51,054 bases of DNA from Thiodiazotropha sp050305975 (lineage in GTDB: Bacteria > Pseudomonadota > Gammaproteobacteria > Chromatiales > Chromatiaceae): assembly GCA_050305975.1 (NCBI GenBank), contig JBNLGI010000190.1, positions 1 through 51,054 on the forward strand. Direction: 5' to 3'. The notes under the pieces were generated by a model that was given only the letters and a program-made list of their open reading frames with translations, had not been told where the DNA came from and ran no database searches. A program made the translations under genes and the position numbers. This document shows positions 17,309 through 26,280 of this stretch, piece by piece; within the stretch, counting starts at the first letter, position 1, and each line of letters opens with the position of its first letter.

Positions 17309-17749
17309 ATGCTTTCCGCCGCAGAATTGGAACAGCGCATCCGCACCGGCATCCCGGTCGCCAGCCAGATGGACTTCCGGGTGCGCGAGCTGGAGCGAAA
17401 CGCCATCACGGTCGCCGGCGGTGGCAGCGAAAACGTCAACGTACACGGCACCGCCTTCGCCGGCTCGCAATACGCCATCGCCACTCTGGCCCTGTGGGGA
17501 CTGGTGCAATCCCGGTTGCCGGAAGGCGCCGACCTGGTGCTGGCCGAAGGCGGCATCCGCTATCGAAAGCCGGTGATCGGCGATATCGTCGCCCATTGCG
17601 AGATCCCGGCGGCGGAGCTGGATACTTTTCTGAGGCGCTTGCAGGAGCGAGGCCGCGCCGTACTCGTCGCCACCGTTCAGGTACCCGGCACGGAAGGTAT
17701 CGCCGCGGAGTACCAGGGCACGGTGCACGCGCGCTTGGGACATGAGTGA
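17309..17749 (+). CDS. YiiD C-terminal-type hot-dog thioesterase
   Basis: A 146-residue single-domain hot-dog protein resembling the C-terminal thioesterase domain of YiiD. Landmarks are VNVHGTAFAGSQYAIATLA (the asparagine and glycine-rich turn before the long central helix) and GGIRYRKPVIGDIVAHCEI. It begins 12 bases after the synthetase stop and closes the malonate operon. It may hydrolyse an acyl-CoA and recycle CoA, possibly malonyl- or acetyl-CoA or a misacylated product. Classical matABC systems lack this gene, so it is an addition here. Substrate unknown. Confidence 0.78.
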   Translation: MLSAAELEQRIRTGIPVASQMDFRVRELERNAITVAGGGSENVNVHGTAFAGSQYAIATLALWGLVQSRLPEGADLVLAEGGIRYRKPVIGDIVAHCEIPAAELDTFLRRLQERGRAVLVATVQVPGTEGIAAEYQGTVHARLGHE

Positions 17750-17765
17750 TACTTAGAAGCAGGCA

Positions 17766-17842
17766 GCCCGGATGAAGCGAAGCGTAATCCGGGGACTTAA
17801 TATGCCCGCCCCCTGGATTGCGCTTCGCTCCATCCAGGCTAC
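17766..17842. repeat. inverted pair of a CCCGGATGAAGCG-type dispersed repeat
   Basis: A copy on the plus strand (GCCCGGATGAAGCGAAGCG, 17766-17794) faces a copy on the minus strand that reads GTAGCCTGGATGGAGCGAAG from 17842. Together they can form an imperfect stem-loop just after the thioesterase gene, so they may end the malonate transcript. A third copy lies at 30248. Confidence 0.7.
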
Positions 17843-17899
17843 AGAACCTACACAACCACACAACGGCGACTATTGAATTTTGTATCGGGTGAGGCGTAG

Positions 17900-17917
17900 G
17901 GTGCGGCTCGCCGCACC
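17900..17917. repeat. REP-like palindrome, GGTGCGGC family
   Basis: GGTGCGGCTCGCCGCACC with the usual GTAGG lead. It lies 34 bases before the quinone oxidoreductase start, so it could affect translation as well as upstream termination. Confidence 0.75.
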
Positions 17918-17950
17918 GATCAGCCCGACTGGAAACCCACGAGGCACGAG

Positions 17951-18931
17951 ATGAAAACCAACGCGATACGCATCCATGAATACGGCGGCCCGGAGCAGCT
18001 GCGCTGGGAGACGATCGAACTGCCGACACCGGGAGCGGGCGAGGTGCAGGTCCGCCACAGCGCGGTGGGTCTGAACTACATCGACGTCTATCACCGCACC
18101 GGGCTCTACCCCACCCCGCCCCTGCCCTGCGCCCTGGGCATGGAGGCCGCCGGCACGGTCGAGGCGACCGGCTCCGAAGTCACCGATTTCCGCGTCGGCG
18201 ACCGGGTCGCCTATGCCAGCCCGCCCCTGGGCGCCTACGCCGAGGCCCGTAACATCGACGCCGGCCGGCTGGTGGCACTGCCCGAGGGCATCGACTTCGA
18301 GCAGGGCGCCGCCATGATGCTCCAGGGCATGACCGCCGAGTACCTGCTGCGGCGGACCTACCCGGTGCAGGCGGGCCAGACCGTCCTCTTCCACGCCGCC
18401 GCCGGCGGCGTCGGCCTGATCTTCTGTCAGTGGGCAAAACGCCTGGGGGCAACCGTGATCGGCACCGTCGGCAGCGAAGAGAAGGCGGAGATCGCCCGCG
18501 CCCACGGCTGCGACCATACCATTCTCTACCGGGAAGAGGATGTGGTCGCCCGGGTGAAAGCGATCACCGACGGCCGCGGGGTGCCGGTGGTCTACGACGG
18601 GATCGGCAGGGACACCTGGACGCTGTCGCTCGACTGCTTGGCCCCGCGCGGCATGATGGTCAGCTTCGGCAACGCCTCGGGCAAGGTGCCACCGGTGGAG
18701 CTGGGCGAGCTGACCGCGCGCGGCTCCCTCTACCTGACCCGCCCGACACTGATGACCTACACCGCCGATACACAGGAGCTGCGCGATAGCGCCGCGGCCC
18801 TGTTCGAACGGGTACTGGCCGGCGACATCCGCATCGAGGTCAACCAGCGCTTCGCCCTGGCCAAGGCGGCCAAGGCCCACCGGGCGCTGGAGGCGCGGGA
18901 GACCACGGGCTCGACCATCCTGATCGTCTAA
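17951..18931 (+). CDS. qor: NADPH:quinone oxidoreductase (zinc-less MDR family)
   Basis: A 326-residue medium-chain reductase of the quinone oxidoreductase type. The GroES-like N-terminal domain has VGLNYIDVYHRTGLYP and lacks the zinc-binding cysteine set of alcohol dehydrogenases. The Rossmann domain shows HAAAGGVGLIFCQWAKRLGA (AxxGGVG cofactor motif) and GTVGSEEKAEIA. The end DIRIEVNQRFALAKAAKAHRALEARETTGSTIL is typical of QOR. It should reduce quinones or enones with NADPH in the cytosol. It stands alone, convergent with mazG, with a strong hairpin between the two. Confidence 0.9.
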   Translation: MKTNAIRIHEYGGPEQLRWETIELPTPGAGEVQVRHSAVGLNYIDVYHRTGLYPTPPLPCALGMEAAGTVEATGSEVTDFRVGDRVAYASPPLGAYAEARNIDAGRLVALPEGIDFEQGAAMMLQGMTAEYLLRRTYPVQAGQTVLFHAAAGGVGLIFCQWAKRLGATVIGTVGSEEKAEIARAHGCDHTILYREEDVVARVKAITDGRGVPVVYDGIGRDTWTLSLDCLAPRGMMVSFGNASGKVPPVELGELTARGSLYLTRPTLMTYTADTQELRDSAAALFERVLAGDIRIEVNQRFALAKAAKAHRALEARETTGSTILIV

Positions 18932-18985
18932 ACCACGCCTCAGCGTACCCCGAAACTCACCTCGAACAACCACGATGGTGAGGCA

Positions 18986-19023
18986 GGGCCCCACCCTACT
19001 GGTCTGGCGGTAGGGTGGGGCCC
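18986..19023. terminator. strong bidirectional hairpin between qor and mazG
   Basis: Perfect 14-base arms GGGCCCCACCCTAC (18986-18999) and GTAGGGTGGGGCCC (19010-19023) with a 10-base loop lie between two convergent genes. There is no clear T-run on either side. It belongs to the same repeat family as 4701-4763 and 20107-20125 and may act as a terminator for both directions. Confidence 0.65.
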
Positions 19024-19064
19024 AGCCCCACCGAATGATCCGGACTGAACGGCACAAGCCGTAG

Positions 19065-19080
19065 GGTGCGGCATGCCGCG
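19065..19080. repeat. REP-like palindrome, degenerate GGTGCGGC copy
   Basis: GGTGCGGCATGCCGCG, preceded by CCGTA as in the other family members but with the last part of the right arm altered. It lies close to the end of mazG. Confidence 0.65.
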
Positions 19081-19113
19081 CAGAATGGTCCGATCTAAAG
19101 GGCGCGAAGCCAG

Positions 19114-19929
19114 TCAGTCGCCGTCGTCTCGCCCGGGTTCCGACTCCCGGCTTTTCACGGCTTCCCAGGCCCGGTCCCACTCCTGCGCCGAAAGCGCGTT
19201 CAGATCCTTCCTGCCGCGCCGATGCAGTGCCCGCTCCATGGCGCGAAAGCGGCGTTCGAATTTCTCGTTGGCGCGGCTGAGGGTCTGCTCCGCGTCCTTG
19301 CCCAGCAGGCGCATGACATTCACGACCGAAAACAGCAGATCCCCCAGCTCCTCCTGCAGGGCCTCATCATCCCCGGCATCGATCTCCGTGCGCACTTCGG
19401 CCAGCTCCTCCTCCAGCTTGTCGAGCGCGCCCTTGGCATGCGGCCAGTCGAATCCCACGCGAGCGGCCCGTCGCTGCAGTTTCTCCGCCCGCATCAGCGC
19501 CGGCAGGGCGCGCGCCACCCCGTCCAACTCGCTGTGGTCGTCTGCGACACCACGCTGCTTGCGCTCCCGCGCCTTGGTGCTCTCCCAGGCATGGCGCAAG
19601 GCCTCGTCCGATGCATACTCGGCGTCGGAAAAGACATGGGGATGGCGCCGCAGCATCTTCTTGCAGATGCCCTCCGCCACCTGCTCGAAATCGAAGTGGC
19701 CCTCCTCGCGGGCAATCTGACTGTAGAAGACCACCTGAAACAGCAAATCCCCCAGTTCGTCCCGCAGCTCCCGCATATCGCCCCGCTGGATCGCGTCCGC
19801 CACCTCATAGGCCTCCTCCAGGGTGTAGGGGGCGATGGTGGCGTAGGTCTGACGCAGGTCCCAGGGGCATCCGGTTTCGGGATCCCGCAGGCGGGACATG
19901 ATCTCGAGCAGTCTGTGCATAGACTCCAT
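19114..19929 (-). CDS. mazG: nucleoside triphosphate pyrophosphohydrolase MazG
   Basis: A 271-residue tandem-domain MazG that hydrolyses NTPs to NMP and PPi, linked to pool sanitation and (p)ppGpp balance. The ATG at 19929 has GGGAGGCG upstream and gives MESMHRLLEIMSRLRDP, the usual N-terminus; the longer frame from 19971 is not family-like. Domain 1 has CPWD, YTLEEAYEVADAI and ELGDLLFQVVFYSQIA, and domain 2 repeats the metal-binding EELGDLLFSVVNVMRLLG. The linker segment VGFDWPHAKGALDKLEEEL is typical. Confidence 0.95.
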   Translation of the reverse strand: MESMHRLLEIMSRLRDPETGCPWDLRQTYATIAPYTLEEAYEVADAIQRGDMRELRDELGDLLFQVVFYSQIAREEGHFDFEQVAEGICKKMLRRHPHVFSDAEYASDEALRHAWESTKARERKQRGVADDHSELDGVARALPALMRAEKLQRRAARVGFDWPHAKGALDKLEEELAEVRTEIDAGDDEALQEELGDLLFSVVNVMRLLGKDAEQTLSRANEKFERRFRAMERALHRRGRKDLNALSAQEWDRAWEAVKSRESEPGRDDGD

Positions 19930-20064
19930 GCGGAGCGCCTCCCATGAAGGTTTTGATGCGTGAAGGATCAAGTGATACAGGAATCAAGGTAACAAATTGC
20001 CCCATCATCCACATCATCAGGGAGACACCCACCCGCATGCCCAGGCGTTGATCAAAGCTGTCAC

Positions 20065-20125
20065 GGTGCGGCAAGCCGCACCCTACGGCTCGCATTGAAC
20101 CGCTTTGGTGGGGCAGGGCCCCACC
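20065..20125. repeat. two adjoining REP-like palindromes
   Basis: GGTGCGGCAAGCCGCACC (20065-20082, followed by CTACGGCT) and GGTGGGGC-AGG-GCCCCACC (20107-20125, perfect 8-base arms). Members of both local repeat families sit side by side between the divergent mazG and uvrA-like genes. This shows that the two families travel in the same intergenic niches. Confidence 0.8.
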
Positions 20126-20254
20126 GCCTGTCTGCTTGAGTCAGCACCATCCCGGGCAGAGACCAATGGTGCGATTACCACCATGAATCCACGCTTGATG
20201 CCGAAGGCGCGAATTCAGACAATGACCGGCTTTCCCCCCCGACGACGCACCCCC

Positions 20255-23200
20255 ATGGCCGACGACAAAATCCGCATCCACGGCGCACGCCAGAACAACC
20301 TGAAGAATCTCGACCTGGAGCTGCCCCTGGGGGAGCTGATCGTGATCACTGGTGTCTCCGGCTCCGGCAAGTCGTCGCTCGCCTTCGACACCGTCTACGC
20401 CGAGGGCCAGCGCCGCTATGTGGAGACCTTCTCGCCCTACGCCCGCCAGTTCCTCGACCGCATGGACCGGCCCCAGGTGGAGCGCATCGAGGGCATCCCG
20501 CCGAGCATCGCCATTGACCAGACCAACCCGGTGCGCACCTCCCGCTCCACCGTGGGCACCATGACCGAGCTCAACGACCACCTCAAGCTGCTGTTCGCCC
20601 GCGCCGCCCGACTCTACTGTCACGGCTGCGGCCGAGCAGTGGAGCGCGACACTCCGGACGGGATATTCAAACAGCTGTGCCGGGCCGTCGGCAGCAGTGC
20701 ACCCCGTCTGGTCGTCACCTTCGCCATCGAGGTGCCGCACAACTTCAGCAACGACGAGATCCGGCAGGTACTGGCGCAACAGGGTTACACCCGCATCCAC
20801 AGCGAGCAGGGCAGCCGCATCGAGGTGGTGCAGGACCGGGTGCGCCTCGACCGGGAGCAACCCGGCCGTCTGCTGGAGGCGCTGGAACTGGCCCTGGAGA
20901 AGGGCCACGGCCAGTGCGCGGTCTATCCGCTGGACGAGAATCGGGAGCCGGGCAAGCCGTGGAAGTTCTCCAGTGGCCTGCACTGCGCCGATTGCGACAT
21001 CGACTACCGGGAGCCCCAGCCCAACGGTTTCTCCTTCAATTCGGCGCTGGGGGCCTGCGACAGCTGCCGTGGCTTCGGCCGCACCATCGGCATCGACTGG
21101 AACCTGGTCATCCCCGACCACACGCTCTCCCTCGGCGAGGGCGCCATCAAGCCCTTTCGCAGCGGCTACTCCATGGAGTGCCAGGAGGACCTGATGCGCT
21201 ACGGGCGCAGGCGCGGCATGGATCTCGACAGCCCCTGGCGGGAGCTGGACGAGGCGACCAAACGCTGGGTCATCGAGGGCGACGGAGCCTGGGACGGCAG
21301 GACCTGGTACGGGGTTCAGGAGTATTTCGACTTTCTCGAGAGCAAGGCCTACAAGATGCACATCCGGATCATGCTCTCCAAATACCGCAGCTACGACGTC
21401 TGCCCCGAATGCCACGGCGCGCGGCTGAAGAACGAGGCGCTCGATTTTCGCCTTGGCAGCAAGGCCGAGGCCGACGCCGTGCTCGAACCCGACCGGCGTT
21501 TCCGCCACCAAGGCATCACCATGCCCGATGCCGTGTTCCGGCAACTGCCCGGCCTCAACATCCACGATCTGATGCAGCTGCCGCTGGAGCGGGCGCACCG
21601 TTTCTTCGCCGCCCTGTTCGGCAACAAGCGGCGGCGCGCCGATGAGTTCGACCTGCTGCTGGAGGAGATCCGCTCCAGGCTCAGCTACCTGCTCGACGTG
21701 GGTCTCGGCTACCTCACCCTGGATCGTCAGTCGCGCACCCTCTCCGGCGGCGAGGTGCAGCGCATCAACCTGACCACCGCCCTGGGCACCTCCCTGGTCA
21801 ACACCCTGTTCGTGCTCGACGAACCGAGCATCGGCCTGCACCCGCGCGATATCGAGCGCATCACCGGCGTGCTGGCGCGCCTGCGCGACGCCGGCAACTC
21901 CCTGCTGGTGGTGGAGCACGATCCGCAGATCATGCTCGCCGCCAACCGCATTCTCGACATCGGTCCCGGCCCCGGCGAGCGCGGCGGCGAGGTGGTCTTC
22001 TACGGCACGCCGAAACAGCTGCTGCGCGACCGCCAGTCGCTCACGGGGCGATACCTCAAGGGCCAGTTGCAGGTTGCCGAATCCTACGCGCCGGACCTGC
22101 CCGACGAGGAGGACGGCTATCTCGAGATCCTCGGCGCCGCCGAGCACAACCTGAAAGGGATCGATGTGCGCATCCCGCTCAACCGGCTGGTGACCCTCAC
22201 CGGCGTCTCCGGCTCGGGCAAGTCGACCCTGGTGCAGGATATCCTCTTCAACGCCCTCTCCAAGCTGAAGGGAGAGCCGGAGGAGATCCCGGGCGCACAC
22301 CGGGCCATCAAGGGCCATCACCGGATCGACGGTGTGGTGATGCTCGATCAGGCGCCGATCGGAAAATCCTCGCGTTCCAATCCGGTCAGCTATGTGGGCG
22401 CCTGGGACGCGATCCGCAAGCAGTTCGCCGGCAGCCGCCTGGCCAAGGAGCGCGGTTATACGCCCGGCACCTTCAGCTTCAACGCCGGCAACGGCCGCTG
22501 CCCCGTCTGCAGCGGCTCCGGCTTCGAGCATGTGGAGATGCAGTTCCTCTCCGATGTCTACCTGCGCTGCCCCGAGTGCAACGGCAAACGCTACCGTAAC
22601 GAGGTGCTCGAAGTGAGGGTGCGCGGCAAGTCGGTGGCCGACATTCTGGAGCTCACCGTCACCGAGGCGCTGGCCTTCTTCAAGGACCAGCGCGAGATCC
22701 ACCAGGTGCTGGAACCGCTGCAGGCGGTAGGCCTGAGCTACCTGCGCCTGGGCCAGCCGGTGCCGACCCTTTCCGGCGGCGAGGCCCAGCGTCTCAAGCT
22801 GGCCGGCTATCTGGCCAATGCCGGCAAGAAGAAAAAGGCCGGGGACAAACTGCTGTTCCTGTTCGACGAGCCGACCACAGGCCTCCACTTCGCCGACATC
22901 GCAGTGTTGCTCAAGGCACTGCGCCGGCTGCTGCTGAAGGGCCACTCGCTGCTGGTGATCGAACACAACCTGGATGTCATCGCCGCCAGCGACTGGTTGA
23001 TCGACCTGGGTCCGGAAGGGGGCGACGCCGGCGGCGAACTGGTCTGCGAGGGCACGCCGGAGGCGGTCAGCGCGCACACGAGCAGCCACACCGGCAAGGC
23101 GCTGCGCGACTACCGTGAAGCGCTGGACCAACTCGGCAAAAAATCCCCCTCTCCCCAACCCCCCCCCGCCAAGCGGGAGGGAGCTGATCGAAGCGCCCCC

Positions 23201-25807
23201 TCTCCCCTTGCGGGAGAGGGGAAATCAGCCAAAACGATCGACATCGTCCACGCCCGCGAGCACAACCTCAAGAACGTGACCCTGGCGATCCCGCGGGAGA
23301 AGTTCACCGTCATCACCGGCGTCTCCGGCTCGGGCAAATCGACCATCGCCTTCGATATCCTCTTCAACGAGGGCCAACGGCGCTATCTCGAATCGCTCAA
23401 CGCCTATGCGCGCCAGTTCGTGCAGCCCGCCTCGCGCCCCGAGGTGGACGCGGTGTTCGGCATCCCGCCTACCGTTGCCATCGAGCAGCGCACCAGCCGC
23501 GGCGGCCACAAGAGCACCGTCGGCACCCTGACCGAGATCCACCATTTCCTGCGCCTGCTCTTCGTCAAGCTTGGCATCCAGTACTGTCCCGAGTGCCAGG
23601 TGCCCATCGAGCCCCGCTCGCGCGACGCCATCCTCGCCCACCTGATACAGGAGTATCGCGGCAGGAAGATCGGGCTGCTGGCGCCGCTGGTGGTCAACCG
23701 CAAGGGCATCTACAAGGAACTGGCGCAGTGGGCCAGCCGCAAGGGCTACCCGATCCTGCGCGTCGACGGCGAACCGCTGGCCACCGACCACTGGCCGCCA
23801 CTCGACCGCTACCAGGAACACAACATCGACCTGCCCCTGGGCGAGCTGACGGTGAAACCGGAACAGGAGACCGAGCTGCGGGGGCTGCTGGATGCCGCGC
23901 TCGACCACGGCAAGGGCACGGTGCGCGTGGTGCTGATCAAGCGGGGCGGCGATTGGGGCGAGGAGCACCACTTCTCCACCCATCGCACCTGTCCCAGCTG
24001 CGGTACCGGTTTCGAGGAGCCCGATCCCCGCCTCTTCTCCTACAACTCCAGACATGGCTGGTGTCCGAGCTGCTACGGCACCGGCAGCGTGTTGCCCGGT
24101 TTCGACGCGGAGCAGAGCGGCGAGGAGGGCGAGTGGCTCGACGCCGAGGGTGAAGCGGAAATCTGTCCCAGCTGCGAGGGCGCCCGCCTCAAGGACGAGG
24201 CCCTGTCCGTCTACTTCCACGACTGGAACATCGCCGACTACGCCGCCGCCCCGGTGGAGGAGGCGATCGACATCTTCAAGGCCCTGGAACTCAACGCCCG
24301 CGAACAGGCCATCGGCCGCGACCTGGTGAGCGAGATCATCTCGCGCCTGGAATTTCTCAAACAGGTCGGCCTCGGCTATCTCACCCTCGATCGAGCCGCC
24401 CCCACCCTCTCCGGCGGCGAGGCCCAACGCATCCGCCTGGCCGCGCAGCTCGGCTCCAACCTGCGCGGTGTCTGCTACATCCTCGACGAGCCGACCATCG
24501 GTCTGCACCCGCGCGACAACAGCCTGCTGCTGAAAACCCTGAAAAAGCTCGAGGGCAAGGGCAACACCATCGTAGTGGTGGAGCACGACGAAGAGACCAT
24601 CCGCAGCGCCGAGCACGTGATCGACATCGGCCCCGGCGCCGGGGTGCGCGGCGGGCGCGTGATTCACACCGGCACGGTGAAGCAGCTGGAGAAGAACAGA
24701 GCGTCATTGACCGGACAATTCCTCGCCAACCCCCTACGGCATCCGCTGTACGAACCACGTCCGACGGAGCCTGAAAAGGTGCTGCGGATCAGGGGGGCCG
24801 CGCTGAACAATCTCAAGCGGATCGACATCGATATTCCACTACAGCGTCTGATCTGCATCAGCGGCGTCTCTGGCTCAGGCAAGTCGACCCTGGTGCGCGA
24901 GGTGATGGTCAAGAGTCTGAAACACCTGCTCGCTCGGGGCAGCAAAAGGGGGCGTGTCGCCAACGATCACTATCATGGATGCGATAAGCTCGACGGCTGG
25001 CAGTCGATTCAGCGGGTGCTGGAAGTGGATCAGACCCCCATTGGCAAGACCCCGCGCTCCTGCCCTTCCACCTACGTCGGCTTCTGGGACGAGATCCGCA
25101 AGCTCTACGCCCAGACCGAGGACGCCCGCATCCACGGCTGGAACGCCAGCCGCTTCTCCTTCAACACCAAGGGCGGCCGTTGCGAGACCTGCCAGGGCCA
25201 GGGCATGACCCGGGTGGAGATGAGCTTCCTGCCCGATGTGAAGACGCTCTGCGAAGCGTGCAACGGCGCCCGCTTCAACCCGGAAACCCTGGCGGTTCAC
25301 TACCGCGGCAAGTCGATCGGCGACCTGCTCGCCATGAGCGTCGATGAAGCGGCGGCGTTCTTCAAACACCACCCCAACGTGCACCACGCCCTGCTACTGC
25401 TGCAAGACGTCGGTCTCGGCTATCTCACCCTCGGCCAACAGAGCCCCACCCTCTCCGGCGGCGAGGCACAACGCATCAAGCTGGTCACCGAACTGGCCAA
25501 AGCCAAACCCAGCGCACGCACCTTTACGCCGACGCTCTACGTGCTCGACGAGCCCACCGTCGGCCTGCATATGGCCGATGTGGAGAAGCTCATCCGCGTA
25601 CTGCACCGGCTGGTCGACGCCGGCCACTCCGCGGTGGTGATCGAGCACAACCTGGATGTGATCGCCGAGGCCGACTGGTGTATCGACATGGGACCCGAAG
25701 GGGGTGAGTCCGGAGGAGAGGTGGTCGTCTCGGGCACACCTGAGTGGTTGATCAAGGCTTGGAGACGATCGGAGACAGGAAAAGCATTGCGGAAATTTTT
25801 GAGGTAA
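20255..25807 (+). CDS. uvrA: tandem double UvrA (four ABC ATPase heads), 1850 residues
   Basis: One continuous frame encodes two UvrA-like proteins end to end; ordinary UvrA is about 940 residues. The start is the ATG at 20255 (MADDKIRIHGARQNN), since the upstream extension has no similarity. Walker A motifs GVSGSGKS(S/T) occur at about residues 33, 649, 1022 and 1536, and four LSGGE(V/A)QR signatures follow, each with a Walker B-like (L/F)DEP. Zinc modules are present in both halves (CADCD, CPECHG, CPVCSGSG and CPECNG; then CPSCGTG, CPSCEGA, CETCQGQG and CEACNGA). The region after the first zinc site matches the UvrB-binding insertion in half 1. Half 2 has its own but divergent insertion. 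The halves are joined by a low-complexity linker (about 963-991) encoded by a dispersed repeat. It likely binds damaged DNA as a covalent dimer; whether it replaces or supplements a standard UvrA is unknown. Confidence 0.92.
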   Translation: MADDKIRIHGARQNNLKNLDLELPLGELIVITGVSGSGKSSLAFDTVYAEGQRRYVETFSPYARQFLDRMDRPQVERIEGIPPSIAIDQTNPVRTSRSTVGTMTELNDHLKLLFARAARLYCHGCGRAVERDTPDGIFKQLCRAVGSSAPRLVVTFAIEVPHNFSNDEIRQVLAQQGYTRIHSEQGSRIEVVQDRVRLDREQPGRLLEALELALEKGHGQCAVYPLDENREPGKPWKFSSGLHCADCDIDYREPQPNGFSFNSALGACDSCRGFGRTIGIDWNLVIPDHTLSLGEGAIKPFRSGYSMECQEDLMRYGRRRGMDLDSPWRELDEATKRWVIEGDGAWDGRTWYGVQEYFDFLESKAYKMHIRIMLSKYRSYDVCPECHGARLKNEALDFRLGSKAEADAVLEPDRRFRHQGITMPDAVFRQLPGLNIHDLMQLPLERAHRFFAALFGNKRRRADEFDLLLEEIRSRLSYLLDVGLGYLTLDRQSRTLSGGEVQRINLTTALGTSLVNTLFVLDEPSIGLHPRDIERITGVLARLRDAGNSLLVVEHDPQIMLAANRILDIGPGPGERGGEVVFYGTPKQLLRDRQSLTGRYLKGQLQVAESYAPDLPDEEDGYLEILGAAEHNLKGIDVRIPLNRLVTLTGVSGSGKSTLVQDILFNALSKLKGEPEEIPGAHRAIKGHHRIDGVVMLDQAPIGKSSRSNPVSYVGAWDAIRKQFAGSRLAKERGYTPGTFSFNAGNGRCPVCSGSGFEHVEMQFLSDVYLRCPECNGKRYRNEVLEVRVRGKSVADILELTVTEALAFFKDQREIHQVLEPLQAVGLSYLRLGQPVPTLSGGEAQRLKLAGYLANAGKKKKAGDKLLFLFDEPTTGLHFADIAVLLKALRRLLLKGHSLLVIEHNLDVIAASDWLIDLGPEGGDAGGELVCEGTPEAVSAHTSSHTGKALRDYREALDQLGKKSPSPQPPPAKREGADRSAPSPLAGEGKSAKTIDIVHAREHNLKNVTLAIPREKFTVITGVSGSGKSTIAFDILFNEGQRRYLESLNAYARQFVQPASRPEVDAVFGIPPTVAIEQRTSRGGHKSTVGTLTEIHHFLRLLFVKLGIQYCPECQVPIEPRSRDAILAHLIQEYRGRKIGLLAPLVVNRKGIYKELAQWASRKGYPILRVDGEPLATDHWPPLDRYQEHNIDLPLGELTVKPEQETELRGLLDAALDHGKGTVRVVLIKRGGDWGEEHHFSTHRTCPSCGTGFEEPDPRLFSYNSRHGWCPSCYGTGSVLPGFDAEQSGEEGEWLDAEGEAEICPSCEGARLKDEALSVYFHDWNIADYAAAPVEEAIDIFKALELNAREQAIGRDLVSEIISRLEFLKQVGLGYLTLDRAAPTLSGGEAQRIRLAAQLGSNLRGVCYILDEPTIGLHPRDNSLLLKTLKKLEGKGNTIVVVEHDEETIRSAEHVIDIGPGAGVRGGRVIHTGTVKQLEKNRASLTGQFLANPLRHPLYEPRPTEPEKVLRIRGAALNNLKRIDIDIPLQRLICISGVSGSGKSTLVREVMVKSLKHLLARGSKRGRVANDHYHGCDKLDGWQSIQRVLEVDQTPIGKTPRSCPSTYVGFWDEIRKLYAQTEDARIHGWNASRFSFNTKGGRCETCQGQGMTRVEMSFLPDVKTLCEACNGARFNPETLAVHYRGKSIGDLLAMSVDEAAAFFKHHPNVHHALLLLQDVGLGYLTLGQQSPTLSGGEAQRIKLVTELAKAKPSARTFTPTLYVLDEPTVGLHMADVEKLIRVLHRLVDAGHSAVVIEHNLDVIAEADWCIDMGPEGGESGGEVVVSGTPEWLIKAWRRSETGKALRKFLR
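23143..23221. repeat. repeat element inserted in frame in the uvrA linker
   Basis: Two copies of a CCCTCTCCCC/GGGAGAGGGG-type palindrome lie inside the coding frame. The second is perfect, with arms CCCCTCTCCC (23197-23206) and GGGAGAGGGG (23212-23221) around CTTGC. The first is degenerate and ends GCCAAGCGGGAGGGA. They encode SPSPQPPPAKREG and APSPLAGEGK, the peptide commonly produced when this kind of bacterial repeat falls into a gene. The frame is preserved on both sides. Confidence 0.85.
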
Positions 25808-26280
25808 GCGGCGCTCAAGTCACTACCACCTTTTTCTCGAGGTCTCAGTCATTTTCCACTTACGGTTTGATGACAAACACCCGGCCCGGCGAACAACGCC
25901 TCGACAGCCTGAATAGAGAACCTGCCTTGATACAATGAATTTGGTTCAGGGCCTCGTAGCCAGGTCGCAACTTATAGTTTGTGCGACATGGTTGACGCAT
26001 GGATGCATAGCCGACCCTGCAAACAGACCACTTGAGATCGTGACTCCTGCGGCGCCTTGGTACGATCCTTTCCCAACCCCGGCAAAGGTCAGATCATAAA
26101 TCCATCTATAGTTACCAATTGCTATATATCAAATTGATGATGTCGTGAAATGGGTAATCGGGTCACCTTGGAGCATCATGACTTCTTTCTTTCATACCAA
26201 TCATTATTATGCAATCGATCATTTACCCCTGAGCGCGCAATGTGCCGCTCATCTCTTTTGAAGTACATTCTGCAGATGTC
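25808..26280. other. AT-rich intergenic region at the left edge of the decayed island
   Basis: About 470 bases after the tandem uvrA. Base composition becomes visibly richer in A and T here than in the DNA to the left. Short frames are interrupted and I recognise no protein remnant or terminator. It may contain further decayed sequence. Confidence 0.4.

Noticed and set aside
20141..23158. A 1005-codon open frame on the minus strand opposite the tandem uvrA gene
   Set aside because: It is the mirror of a GC-rich coding strand; the product is Val/Gly/His/Gln-rich and resembles no family, while the plus frame has all UvrA motifs.
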